From Norana najaformis (taxonomy: Eukaryota > Annelida > Clitellata > Crassiclitellata > Hormogastridae), in assembly GCA_964023275.1 (NCBI GenBank), contig OZ029920.1:1396572-1460571 (forward strand): DNA of 64,000 nt, in the 5' to 3' direction. The notes under the pieces were generated by a model. The model was not told the DNA's origin, ran no database searches, and was given only the letters and a program-made list of their open reading frames with translations. How positions within the stretch are numbered: position 1 is the stretch's first letter; every line of letters begins with the position of its first letter. A program made the position numbers and the translations under genes. Positions 48,230 through 60,165 of the stretch are shown in pieces.

Positions 48230-48720
48230 ATAGTTTGGCACATCTGGTGTTTGGCAACGTCTTGTTGACGTTCACTTAACCTTGCACACAAAACCCACAT
48301 CTGGATAAATGCCGAAGATTTAATGGTTTGTATCATAGCGATTACTTGTCATTTTCGTCGACTAACGACATCTGATGGCCTCCAGAGCCGTTGGCGTCAA
48401 CAGATTCTTGCGTTACATTCTCCATTTGAGTACATGAGAAACGCAAATGTAACAATTAAACGACTTTATATAAAACGTTTGTAGAGCGATATAAAGGTGT
48501 CTAAGAGGTACCATAAAGTTAATGTTGTAATAAGAGTTTAATAACTTATGGGCATCGAAAACGAAGCTAACGCTATGCAAATGTACTACAGGGTCGTCCA
48601 AAAAGGACGTCCGCAAGAGAGGGAGAGTTACCCTTGTGAGGATTATGGATTTTACCCATTGACGTCTACATCAACTATATTTGGTACATAGTTATTTAAG
48701 TACAGCCTGTGCCGAAACAA
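48230..48720. repeat. A modules and B-A composite
   Basis: A-like pieces at 48250 and 48365. From about 48470 a B-A block with extension parallels 2640-2930 (GGGTCGTCCAAAAAGGACGT). Confidence 0.55.
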
Positions 48721-48899
48721 TGACTTAAGTGAAACACCAGTCTGTACCGGGTTCGGCATAATTAGAGTCCCTTTGCTGGACGCGGAATATCAAATTCTCC
48801 CGTTTCACCGTTAGCCGCACAAGGTCAACAGGATTGTGTAATCTGGGACTTACCGAGAAGGTGAAAAATCCACATATGACCAACGATTTGATAATAAAA

Positions 48900-49560
48900 A
48901 CGAGACTCTATTGGAAAAAGCGATATAAAGGTGTCTAAGCAGTTTGGACATTTGCGCCTTATCTAGAAGTAGCTACATCAGGGTTTCAAAAACCTCTCAT
49001 TTCAATAGAGAAATGGCAATTTCGGTATTTAATAAGTTAGGTTTGATTCTAATTACAGACGAGGTTATTTGAGTTATGGCGGTACTCATTATATACAATT
49101 CTGGTCATTTGCTTAAAGATAGCAATGGCCGCGATGAGAGAATTATCAAGTCGAAAATAACGATTAAAGTGGTATAGATTTATACAGCCTATAATAAGTT
49201 GTTATTAGTGGCATAGAGTGTTTAACTACATCTTGTGGCTGCCAGCGTCGTTGACGTCGTATTTCGAACGAAACTATCGACTAAACTGAATGCAAATAAC
49301 GATTAAACATATAAAATCGGAAAAGGCAGTTTAAATTTAATAATTCCCTCTTTACAAGTAGTGTTCACGCAGCGTCCTTTTAAAATTATCAATACGGTAA
49401 ACTTTAGTCACGTTAACAGGTTAGCCATTCAGTGCAAGCAGCCAACTGTAGAGATGTTGAAGGACGTTAAATAAGTCACGTGTTAAGCTTATCCAAGAAG
49501 CTACATCAGGGTTTCAAAAACCTCTCATTTCAATCGAGAAACTTTAATTGGCCCTGATGT
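48900..49560. repeat. Duplicated segment with B core
   Basis: The phrase GCTACATCAGGGTTTCAAAA with its flank occurs at about 48972 and 49500. A B core lies at 48910 and an A copy at 49215-49255. Confidence 0.5.
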
Positions 49561-50270
49561 TGTTGAACTCTCATTAGTAGTTCTGCTCTTTGCTACTTAT
49601 CAAAGGCCGCGCGGCAGAAGAGCTCGCTACAACATACATTTGCTAAAGTATAGCAAAACGGCGTATTTTTCCCCTTTCAAATCTAGAATCTGCCTCTGAA
49701 ATGATTGACTCACTATTTGACCGGCGTGATTGAGTCGCCGAGATCTCTACTGTTTTAAAGTTTAGTAGCGATATGTTTACCCGTTAAAGTTTGGCAGTTT
49801 ACCCGTGGCGCCTCCAACGACACCACCTCATACGTAGCTATAGACCTCTTGTTTCTCAAACCAACTCGCAGACGGATTTGTACACTCAACGGTTGACTTC
49901 ATTAACTCCTTCGTTCGTTTTCTCTTTCGTTCATTCGTTAATTATTTAAGAGGATTTACATAGCGCCCCTATAAGATAAGTAATCGAAGGCGCTCCAAGA
50001 CCCAGCCCCAGCGAAAGAGATCAGTGTCAGCTAGTAAAGGCGCATCCAACAGTTGAAGCCGCGGTATGCGCCTTTTCATAATAATAGTTTTCAAAGTCAG
50101 AAATAAAATATATTTTTATGTAGGCCATATTGCCATTTTCTTCAAACAATTTGCCTCAGACAACGCAGAGACGCGGCAAATGAGAAAATGTTCTACTCTT
50201 TTAAAGTTTAGTAGCGATATGTTTTTCCCCCCTTTTAAAGTTTGGCTGCAGTTTACATTTTAAATTTCTA
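49561..50270. repeat. Local duplication around AAAGTTTAGTAGCGATATGT
   Basis: This phrase plus a following AAAGTTTGGC occurs at about 49756 and 50200, so a short block was duplicated. The rest is unremarkable. Confidence 0.5.
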
Positions 50271-50830
50271 GAGCTGTCGCATTGTTTACTGCAACTCTGT
50301 ACTTGCTGGTTTGCCTAAGAATCGGCTGTCATCCCTTCAATCAGTACTAAATTCTGCGGCCAGGTTAATATCATGTCTTCCTCGTTTCTCTCATATCTCT
50401 GTTTATATCATTCAGCAACTTCGTTGGTTCCTTATTGAATCTCGTATTCAGTTTAAACTATTATCACTGTTAATAAGAGCTCGCATGGACCAGGCTCCAA
50501 AATATCTTTGTGATCTTATTCGGCCTCCACACTCTAGTACCTCATCCCGCCCTTTACGTTCTTTAGATCGTATGGATCTATTTGTTCCTTGTGTTAAGTC
50601 ATCTCTTGCTCAGCAGGGGTTTTTGCTGTTGTTGGCCCATCTCTATGGAATGAACTTCCGCTACCGTTTCGTGCTAGGGTTACTGTTGTTAATAGAGCTC
50701 AGTCAGCTGATTGTTTAAAGACGTTTTTATTTCCCAGGGGCTCTCATGCTGGAAGCGCCTCTGAGTAGTTTGTTCTGTCAGAAGTGCTATATAAGTTATC
50801 AAATACAAATACAAATACAAATAAAGCAAA
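50271..50830 (+). mobile_element. CR1/L2-like LINE 3' fragment
   Basis: The frame gives YCNSVLAGLPKNRLSSLQSV, then LNSAARLISCLPRFSHIS and further C-terminal reverse-transcriptase sequence, frameshifted near 50630. It ends in a (CAAATA)n-type tail at about 50800-50822. Confidence 0.8.
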
Positions 50831-51277
50831 TAATATCTCTGTGGAAAAACTCAACAATTGCTGAATTTATATGCATGTATATATTCCAATATAGACGGAA
50901 TTTACATCCACTTCAGGGCGCGCAGGCATTGTTGTGACCCAATGGATAGCTATGCTAGCTGGGCCAATCAGTTGCAATACTTAGTTACAGGCAGTAGTAG
51001 CAACGACCAGTATTTTAATGAACCAGAATCTTTGTGAATGAATAATGTTCATACGAAGAAATGTCATTTATTATTACAAAGGTGAGACAGATAGAGGCAA
51101 ACGGCTACGGTGGATGAAATTGGAGCCTCCAGTAAAATACGAAGGTCCTGGTTTAAAAATTACTCAAAAGTTAAAACTAAAATAAAATAAATGAATAAAA
51201 AAACTAAAACTTAACAGGATCTAGCAATATAGCAATCATATTATCATTCTTATGTAACAAACACGGTTGTCTTCGAA
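50831..51277. other. Downstream flank of the minus-strand RBCC-Kelch gene
   Basis: TTTATT at 51067-51072 is AATAAA on the minus strand, about 205 bp after the stop, and is a possible polyadenylation signal. Nothing else seen. Confidence 0.4.
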
Positions 51278-52179
51278 CTACTGGAGAAAACCAGTCAATT
51301 TTTCATAAGCATGTATCAGAGCTGGTTTAGGCAATTTTGCATGAATCTTCCACTCAGTCGGTATATTCTCGACGAAATTCCAAAGAGGAACATAACGTAC
51401 GTCGTCTCTGCATTTCCATTTCACCTTTCTGAATAATTTGGTTTCGCTGTTTCCTCCACCGATGACAAAGAGTCGTTTATTCTCAAGAACCAAACCAAAG
51501 TGAACAACGTCAGTCCTGAACTGTTCTCTTTCTTGCCAAGTCTCCGTCTCAAAGTTAAATATAAAACAAGTATAGCGCCCAACTAAAATAGCAGATGTCT
51601 CCCAAAGTGCAGCTCTCAATAAGTTGCAACCAATTGGCATTGGTTTCGAAAGGAGAGTGCATGTGTTCAGTTTTGTGTCGTACACTTGAACGTCATTCAA
51701 CGCACTGTAATCTTTATCGCATCCACCGAAAATATAGAGCGAAGACTTGAATGGAACACAGTTGCCTGAATTCTGGATACCTTGAAAAAGCTTCCCAACT
51801 GTAGAGCATTTGTTGGTGACTGCGTTGTAGGCTTCGACGCTGTCTAGAACTCTTCCATCTGAATCAACAAATCCTCCACAGATGTACAACACTTCATCGA
51901 TAAACGCTGCGCTGTGTCTACGTCGGCCTTTAACTAAAGAAACGCACTTCATCCAACCGGAAGCCAAGTTGTATTTCCAGATTTCACCTGCATTGTCTCC
52001 TATTCCTGTAACGTAGATCGTGTTGCAGTAAACGGCGGCTGAGGCTTCAATCTCCATTGTAGTCGGTATTTGTTGTTGAGTTGAAATTTCATTTGGACGA
52101 TGCATATTAATTTGGACGACGTCGCTTGTTATCGTCCGATCATCATCTAAGCCGACGACAATTGCATGTGCAGTGGGTT
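51278..52179 (-). CDS. RBCC-Kelch protein (minus-strand copy), exon 2 (Kelch)
   Basis: From 52179 down to the stop at 51280-51278, about 300 residues. Kelch features: EIWKYNLASGWMKC, VLYICGGFVDSD, SLYIFGGCDKDY, DVQVYDTKLNTC, RLFVIGGGNSET. The acceptor used by the other copies is TG here instead of AG. An AG nine bases further in (GCTAAAACAG|AACCC) keeps phase 1 and drops three codons. Similar throughout to 32081-33000 and to the broken exon at 12012. Confidence 0.86.
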
Positions 52180-52847
52180 CTGTTTTAGCAGCGAAACAAA
52201 TATCTTGATAGTTGATGTTTAAACTGACCATATTATTAATTTATCCTGACCATTTATTATCACTGACCATTTAGCCGAGCATTTATTCATTTGCTCATTT
52301 CTTAAAAACATTCCTGATACAATAATTAATTCTAATGAAATTCAATGACGAATGCAGAGTAATGCAATGTAATCTAATGTCAGGGAATCGAATGTAACGT
52401 AATCATGCAGCATAATGTACTCAAGTATTATCTAATTCATTTGATTCGATGTGAATTAATAAAAACGAATCCCATGTAATAGAATATGATGTGATATAAC
52501 CTAATGTAATGAAACGGAATGTTATGTCTTACAATATAATGTGATTTCTGGAAAATTGGATGGTTTCGCTATATTATAATACGCGTGGCATCATTCGATG
52601 GTCGCTTCTAAGCAACACCGTATTTTAATACCAAAAATCATTCGAAACAAAGCCAGCTGCATTCTTTGAGGTCATTGAGGTCAGGATACTTGGGAAACAG
52701 AAGATAAGCAGTTCAAAAGACTTAAGCGATATTGCAAACGCTGGAGACCCCAAAGAGAGAACTTGTCCTCTATGCAAACTCTCTGTCCACTCTCCCCAAA
52801 AAAGCCGTCCACCTCAAAATGCTACTTAGCAATTTAGCAGATTTTAC
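52180..52847 (-). other. Intron of the minus-strand RBCC-Kelch gene, 668 bp
   Basis: GTAAAATC donor, phase 1. Position 52330-52560 is a field of TAATGTAAT/ATTACATTA words like that at 11570-11870. Confidence 0.75.
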
Positions 52848-53979
52848 CTTTAATTTGTCCCACAACATTCCTGTTGGACTTTTCTAAAACTTCTCGTATA
52901 TCTGTTGTTTGGAAAGAAACTTCGAATGATCGACGTGGACGACCAATGAATTCCTCGTAATCTCTCTCCAACTCGTCTGCTCTCACTGACAATTTGTCAA
53001 CACAGCTGCAGATGTCGCTGGCCGATCCTTTCGATCCCAATTCGGTGCAGTAAGTCTCAAAACTTTTTAAAACGACTTGAATCCGTTCAATTTCTACCTT
53101 TTCGTCTTCACACTCTTTGATTTGCTTCTGTTTTATTAGGCGCAAGTCATCCAAAAGGGACTTTGTGTGTTTATCTATCATTTCTTTCAGCTCCCAATTT
53201 CTTTGTCGAATTTGACTTTCTGCTTTTGCTAAGTTTAAAAGGATTTTTTTCTTTCTGTGCTCCACGCTTTTCCCTTCTTTTGTCACCTCATCAGCATATT
53301 TCGCAATCTTTAAAGCATTTATTTGAATTGTTTTTTGGTATTGCTCCTTGACTGAAGTCACATCTTTACATCTTTGTGATGAATGTTTTTCAACAAAACA
53401 CGCCATGCATACGAGTTTCTTGCAGTCAGCGCAATAAAAGTCTAACGGCTTTTCATTGTGATCAGTGCAATTTCCTGTTCGTATCATTTTACTGATTTCT
53501 TCTTCGGTTTCTCTTCCAATTTTCGCAATATGTTTATCTTTGCTCATTTTCTGCAGCTTATGTGCTTTTGCACACATATCGCAAAAAATGTCTTTGCCTT
53601 CAAAGCAGCGCATCGTAGCAGTTCTTGTCTTTTCAGCGCCCTCATAGAGATTTTTACATATATCACAAAGAAGGACTGACCTGCTACTTAGTTGCAAATT
53701 AGTTGTGACTTCCACGAGATGTTCTATGAAGAAGTTTTTCTGGATTCCATCGAGGCCATTTGCTGGAATAACAAACAGTTTTCTGCACAAGGGACAAGAC
53801 ATATTCTCTCCTGATTTCTTCTTTACAGAATGGGCTGTTTGTTTGAGACATTCAAGACAGAACGTGTGGATGCAAGGCAGCATTCTCGGATCAGTAAATT
53901 CTTTGAAACATATACAGCATTCCGTCAGATTCTGAAGTTGATGTCCGGTTGCATTCATGTTTATTGATTTAATTGCTGC
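52848..53979 (-). CDS. RBCC-Kelch protein (minus-strand copy), exon 1 (RBCC)
   Basis: The exon follows the acceptor TTTGTTTTGCAG. Translation from ATG at 53958-53956 (ATGAATGCAACC). RING at residues 14-58 (CCIC, CIHTFC, CLEC, CPLC). B-box 1-like site at about 98-145, but Gly121 (53596-53598) stands where the paralogue at 10.1 kb has Cys. B-box 2 at about 164-200, but Gln195 (53374-53376) stands where both other copies have His. Coiled coil at about 205-315. Ends AAAG|GTAAAA, phase 1. With exon 2 the protein is about 670 residues. The RING looks functional while both B-boxes have lost one zinc ligand each. E3 activity is inferred. Confidence 0.87.
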
Positions 53980-54220
53980 CTGCAAAACAAATTTTACTTT
54001 ACAACTCGGATTATTTTGAAGCACCAATTAAGTAGACCTTTTGCTAATAGTTTAATTTTAACAAAATTACACAAATTTAAATTTAACAGTGGACTTCATT
54101 TGATGAACCTCCTTGAAAGTGCCAACAAAAGATGAGAAATTTGGTTATGTGCAAGAAAAGTCTAAGATTTTGACCATGGAAGAAATTACCTCGCTAAATG
54201 CTGCAATGAGGACAGCCGTT

Positions 54221-54228
54221 TATTTATA
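54221..54228 (-). promoter_or_regulatory. Candidate TATA box, minus-strand gene
   Basis: TATAAATA on the minus strand, conserved with 9851-9858. Confidence 0.4.
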
Positions 54229-54425
54229 TCAAACAATCGTCCTGCTCAGTAATAATTCGAAGTCACTGGAAATCAACGGGGTTAATTTTAGACTGCTTTT
54301 TTTAACTTTCGATTCAAATTCTAAGAGTTGTTCTGGCCTAATAAATTTATCAATGTAATTTTCTAAGATAAATTCACATCAAAGCCATTGATTTAGAAAT
54401 TTTCTCGAACCCAAAAAGCCATCGC

Positions 54426-55304
54426 TGATTTCTGTGTATTTATCTAGACTTTCATAAAGCTCATTTTAAGAGCCTCTCAAAAAGTGCTGTGAACATGGCT
54501 TACCAGTTAATCTGAACAAGTGAGTCTTCACTAACGAAAAGAATGAATCTGGTCCAAATTAACAGAAACAGAACGAATGTTTACAGGAAGACTGCTCCAC
54601 AGAGAAACACCCATGCAGGACAGCGCACGGTGTTGTCGTGCTCATGTACCGCAGCAAGGAACCTGTAGATTTCCTCGGGATGAACAGCAAAGCGACTGAC
54701 GACCCAGAAGGACACCGACCTGCTCGAACAACTCGCCTATATATTCAGGAGCGTATCCAGCCATCGAGGCCCGATCGAAGAACAGGATCTTGAATTTGAT
54801 TCTTTCTTCAATTGGTGGCCAGTGCAGAATATATCTCTCTGATATATGAGAGAATTTGGGTAGATTAACCACTAGACGGGCGGCACAGTTCAGGACGGAC
54901 TGGAGCTGACGAAGACGGAATTCTGGCAAACCTGCCAAAATAGAGTTGCAGTAGTCCAGACGCGTCATGGCAAAGGAGTGAAGTAAAGCTGTTGCAGTCC
55001 TGAACGATAGATTACGCCGTATTGATCGAATTTGACGCAGCTGATAGTGGCAGGACCTGCGTAACGAATTCAGTGGTCAGCCACGGACAGTTCACCGTAT
55101 ATGAGTACTCCCAGATCACGGACCAGCTGTTGAGGCAACCAGCCCGGGAACGATAAGGGAAGTTCCTAATGGTTAATTTTAGTGCGAGATTGACGAGTAC
55201 CAAGCCATAGAAATTGCGTTTTGGATGGGTTAAACTGAAGGCGATTAGCGACATCTACACCTCTACGTCCGTCACAAATGCCAGCAACGGCGTAATGCAG
55301 GCGT
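54426..55304 (-). mobile_element. CR1/L2-like LINE fragment in the 5' flank
   Basis: The minus-strand frame reads RLDYCNSILAGLPEFRLRQL, then QSVLNCAARLVVNLPKFSHI, preceded by broken reverse-transcriptase text at 55250-55020. The insertion edges are set by the paralogous flank without it. Confidence 0.8.
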
Positions 55305-55765
55305 TCCTTGTTTTTTATAGCTGTCGTCAAAATCTACAGTCCATGACAGCTTGTGGATCGGCGCAACACTACAGCTACAAATTACTTTATAGATTCAACT
55401 CCAGCAATCACATTACAAAATGGGGATTTAAAAAATTAAGCGATAGTTAGGACCTGAACAAGACAGTAAAATGTTTCTTACTTTGTAATTTCTTCTCGTA
55501 GTTTCTCTTTCAAATATGCTGTTAGCTAGATGAGGTCAAAAAGTGTGCATTAAAATGACAGCCAAGTCCATTTACCTGTAACTGTCCTAGTTTCTAATCT
55601 TGTTTTAGACTCGTTTCCTGTGTTCGGCAAACGACTGACTGATTGGCATAGGCAGAAACCTCTTACTGATTTAGCTCAGTTATACAATGAATAATAGGAT
55701 CCAAGGTACAGCTCATGATCTAAAATATTGATTAGTTGCAATTGTCCTCTTATTATTTGTTCAGG

Positions 55766-56240
55766 CTGTCGTAACCTATGACTACTTAAAAGTACACGGC
55801 TGCCAGAGCAACTGACGTCGACCGTCAATTATCCTGCAACAAATTATTGGGGAAATCACCTCCCTTCTAATTCACTTATTTAAAAAAAGACGGTTACTGT
55901 ATGGTTAAGCACGGTCGACTTTAAGAATCCTAGCAGCCGTACGTAGTCCTTATTGATTGAGTACTATTAACGTGGTCAGATTAGACTAGAAATGATGTCA
56001 ATGGCACTGGCAAACGCTCGATTCTATTAATTGTTAGGTTGCGCATAGAAACCTTTAAATCGCTTTTGCACGGCTACATAGCTTTATATAAAAAAATTAT
56101 ACTTTAGCTTAGTTCAGTCGCTAAATAAACTCCTCTACTGCCTTTAGTCGGGTGTTGCCACTCCCGAGCCTGGGTAAAGGAGGAAGACGACGTTAACGGC
56201 CTTTGATGCCATAGGACGTCGTTAAACAGATGAACTACTA
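55766..56240 (-). repeat. Reverse A, B and C modules
   Basis: A-like near 55780-55815 and 55925, a B core at about 56045-56095 with TTTATATAAA, C at about 56120-56230. Confidence 0.55.
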
Positions 56241-57105
56241 CCATAATCGATGTTGGTATTGGAAATTCATATGTGAAAGTTATGACATTTGTCTTGGTTT
56301 TTTCTGGATTATCTATCTTTTTCAAATCCCTGACTCTTTAAGTAGGAAGCTGTTTCAGCTAAGTTGTCCTCTTTTTCTCTCAGCCCATAGATCACAACTT
56401 TTGGTTAGGATTCCTGGATGATTTAGAGAAATGTGCAGATTGTTCTGTCTGAGTGTTTTCTTGTTTAATGTTTTTATTTTTTTTTCCTGGAAACGAATTA
56501 GGCAAACTGGTTACTACAGGGTTTTCAATCCAGAATTTTTAAACTCATCAAATTGCTTTTGTTGGTTATTGAAAGCTAACACTCTTAGTCCCTCTCAAGC
56601 AATTTGAATTCTTTCAACCTCTCCTCCAACTTCAAGAGCTACTTCCTTACTGAGCTGTCGAGACATTGACTTAAAGTAATTGATCAAATAATGTATATTA
56701 ATCATACAGTTTATATATTAATTTATTAGACATATATGCCTCTTTTCGCACTCAAACAACACTACATCATTTGCTAAATTTTTCTGCCTTACGTATACAT
56801 AACCTTCAAAACTAAGTTTATCGTCTCCTGGATCAGATTTTATAAATTCCATCGTAGATAGAAATAGATCAAATTCTTAAACTTTGTATTTTTCATAAAC
56901 CATTTCTATTATATAGTAGTTGACCTCTTTCATGTTGTATGGTAATTCTTTCATGTCTACTTTGTGCCCAATTGTCTAATAATTAGTTTTTGATGTATGG
57001 TAAGTCTTTCATGTCTAGTCTGTGCCCAATTGTCTACTAATTGTCCAATATTTAGTTCTTGGATGTTTGGTCATTCTTTCGTGTCTACTCTTTACTGTAT
57101 GTACT
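56241..57105. other. AT-rich intergenic
   Basis: A short direct duplication (TGTGCCCAATTGTCTA at 56966 and 57023) with a TGGT.ATTCTTTC.TGTCTA context repeated three times over 56938-57090. No gene seen. Confidence 0.45.
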
Positions 57106-57575
57106 GTATCAGTCGTCATCGTCATCATGATCCATGGGCCGAGAGCCCGTAGGTGTCCACTGCATGCATTGTCACTTGTCTCCACAGTTCCCGATCTTGT
57201 GCTGTTCTTATCAAGGCGTGCAAGTCTTGCTTACACCAATCTCTTATATCATCTGTCCACTCCCTGTTAGGTCTTCCTCGTCTCCCATTTCCGTCCATAA
57301 TTCCCATCATCACGCTTTTTATTTTTCTACTGTCATCCATCCTGCATATATGTCCAAACAAGCGTAATTTCCGTCTCATTATTACTTGTATTAGATCTTC
57401 TTTTATGCTCAGTCTTCTTCGGACCTCCGTATTTGTTACCTTCATTGTCCAATTCAGATGTAATATTCGTCTATAGCAGTACGTTTCAAATGCTAATATC
57501 TTATCTTTATCCGTCTTCATGATTGTCCATGCCTCACATGCATACAGAGCTGTACTAAACACACACTGTCGCCGG
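57106..57575 (-). mobile_element. RTE-like LINE C-terminal fragment
   Basis: A minus-strand frame has LYACEAWTIMKTDKDKILAF, ETYCYRRILHLNW, LFGHICRMDDSRKIKSV and GRRGRPNREWTDDIRDW. It is much less broken than its relative at 41860 and ends near a GAT/GAC-rich tail at 57113-57132. Confidence 0.85.
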
Positions 57576-57775
57576 ACCCACTGCGTGGAACAGTCTTCCT
57601 GAGAATGTGACGAATGCCCCATCCCAGGACACATTCAAGTCACGACTCAAGACACATTTTTTAGGATATCTTATGACTGTAGTTGATTTTTGTTTTTTAA
57701 CCCTTGTACAGCGCCCTTTTCTTCGGCATCGGCTGTGCTACAGCGCTCTATAAATTGTCTTATTATTATTCTTAT
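57576..57775 (+). mobile_element. CR1/L2-like LINE extreme 3' end
   Basis: Encodes AWNSLPENVTNAPSQDTFK-like text in broken frame, then a 3' UTR with CAGCGC repeats and a TTATTA tail. Confidence 0.65.
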
Positions 57776-59430
57776 GCGCAATCTCCTGTATAAGCGAGCG
57801 ACGAACAGCACGCATTGACGAATATTATGATAGTAGCAGACGCTGGTCAAGTGATTGATATGCGGGATAAGTGATAAGTGGTTTTCAACTAGAACTCCGA
57901 GGCAACATAGACATCAGATAGCAACACTTGACTAGACGGGGCAATACATAAGATAGTGTTTCGAAAGGCAAGCCAGATTATTTATGTTTTCGATGGATTT
58001 AAAGTCTGTTGCTGGCCATCCACTTCAATACTTTCTCATACCGAAGCTAATAAAAAAACAAGCCTTCTAACGATTCACTCTTACGAATGACTCTTAAGAT
58101 TAGCTTAAAGGACTGCTATTAGAAATCATAAAAATCCCACGACATGTCTGGCCTGTATACCTTAAGGCAGTGGGCGTGGCTAACAGATGCCGCCTTTAAA
58201 CGGTGTACAGTTCTCACTATTTAAATAATACGACCTGGATGGTCGCATTAGAGTAGAACACTACTCTGGATCATCAGTAATAGCAGTTATGGCAACGCGT
58301 ACAGTAGCAGAATCCTTAATGCATACATGAATATCCATAGTTTTATATAAAAAAATTTCGATGTATAAACATATTCTAAAAATATTTGTACGCCACGTTG
58401 CATGTCATTTTTCTACTTTGTTCACTGATCGATCACTTGACCAATTAAGTTATCCGACAGTTGTCGCTTATAAATTGAGATACATTTATTGTTTTATCAA
58501 GCCTCATGTGTGCAAGCGCCACTTAACTCTTCCATTGTTAGCATCTGTTACATGCAAGGACGTGCTTCAATGTTGTTGAGTAGAAGTAACGGTGTCCGAA
58601 GGTGCTACTTTAGTTCAATGCAAGAGGTCACTGACTATATGGAGCAGAAAGACTTGATTTTACAGCAACACCCAGTTAGCCTTGACTCTTCATTTTACCA
58701 CTTGTTTCTCCGCTGATTCGTCAAATTTTTAGTAGTCGGGGAAGACTGGACATATATTTAATCATTTGGAGTCAGGTAGAAAACTTTCTTCTTGGTATTC
58801 GATTATCTAAAAATACATCTATATGCGGAAGAGTATGCGTTGTTCTGACTTAGGACTGCATGCATTTCGCTAATGTTACAAAGTGTTACTAAATCCGAGG
58901 CTGGCCAAACCACAGAACAGTGGTGGTCGCTTGACAACGCATGCAGTGTCAATAAAACGAATGGAGAAAGATAAAACTAAAAGCAAATCACAGTCAGCAG
59001 AGCTCATAGAAAATCAGACATGTGTTTGTTATTACCAGAGCACTACGATTTCGGTAATTAGCAAGATAAGGGTTCAAGTTTCTTAGACGCCAGCTACTTC
59101 TTCGGATAACAATCCGTGTGATCAGCCAGTTTCTATACCAATTAACAAAACAAATGTTTCACTGCATGATTGAAAGATAACAGATACGTGTGTGCGGCCC
59201 AGATTTACGTGAACTGACTGTGCGCACATAATAAGGGCAATAGATAGAGTAATACGTAGCTCAAGAGATCAAGAAGGTCGTTTAAACCGACTGATTCACA
59301 GGTAGCGAGAACTTCACATAGAGACGAAGATCGCAAAGAGGTGAGATACTTATAAGATAATTTCTTCTAGATGTTTAAAACCGAGTAGAAAGTGAGTTTA
59401 CATGTATTTACTTTACACGTCACCTGTAAA
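57776..59430. other. Intergenic, nothing firm
   Basis: No repeat modules of the A-D types are obvious, unlike most of the window. GCAAAGAG|GTGAGATA near 59340 is a good donor context and could end a non-coding first exon of the CARD gene; this is a guess. Confidence 0.3.
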
Positions 59431-59444
59431 GGAATTTTACAAAC

Positions 59445-59487
59445 TGGATAATACGCTCAAACAACAATATTGTGGAAAGAATTCAAG
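59445..59487 (+). pseudogene. Relic of the 3' end of an RBCC exon
   Basis: Reads SNNNIVERIQ and a single G followed by GTAACA, against SNNNIVGRIQ|G in the gene at 30.6 kb, with the splice point and phase conserved. An in-frame TAA lies shortly upstream and no RING or B-box precedes it. Confidence 0.5.
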
Positions 59488-59865
59488 GTAACATATATAT
59501 CTTTCTGGCCTAATCAATAACGCATAAAAGACGTTTGATTATGTTTGTTTTGTCAGAACAACGTTTGAACTAGTATGTTTTTTATGATTCTTATGCTGTT
59601 CAGTCTGTAGCTATCAACCATGGACAACAATAAGCACATCTATTCTTAGTTTACCGTAATACAACCTGGCATAATGTAGTGAGCGTTTTATCACTGACGG
59701 AGAAAAAGGTGAACCTGATACGCAGCATGGTATTCGTTTTATTGTTGAGAAAAACATTAAGGCATTAAGTAATTACAAATTGGAAATTCTGGCTTCATTG
59801 CCTATTGTGTCCATCGTTACAGCGTGTAACTCTATTAAAAGAATAGCATTTCGACCAGCATCTTC

Positions 59866-60165
59866 TTGGAATTTATGTTAACCAGTATATTTTTTTTACA
59901 TTTTATTCCTAGAGTTCGCCATGTCTTTGGTCGTCGCTCATTTACTGTTGCCTGTCTCTCCATCTGGAACTCTCTACTTCCTCGTGTTCTTGACTCTTTT
60001 GAGTCTCTTTCCGATGCTGTAGTTCGCTCTACACTGAAAACTTACTCTTACAGGCTGTAATTGTTCTTTAAAATGTTTCCTGTCCCGGCTTCAATGTGCA
60101 CTTCTGAACTTTGTAAGGGGCATTTATCAAATTTTAGTTCTAATGTTTTGTATTGCGTATTATAG
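59866..60165 (+). mobile_element. CR1/L2-like LINE 3' end
   Basis: VFGRRSFTVACLSIWNSLLP...LKTYSYRL is the usual C-terminus of these reverse transcriptases; the 3' UTR follows. Confidence 0.7.

Larger units (their letters stand above)
53980..55765 (-). promoter_or_regulatory. Conserved 5' flank split by a LINE
   Basis: Aligns with 9155-10095 in reverse. The match runs about 53980-54425 and resumes at about 55305-55765. The gap is filled by a LINE fragment, so the distal and proximal halves of the ancestral flank are now about 880 bp further apart. Confidence 0.65.
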
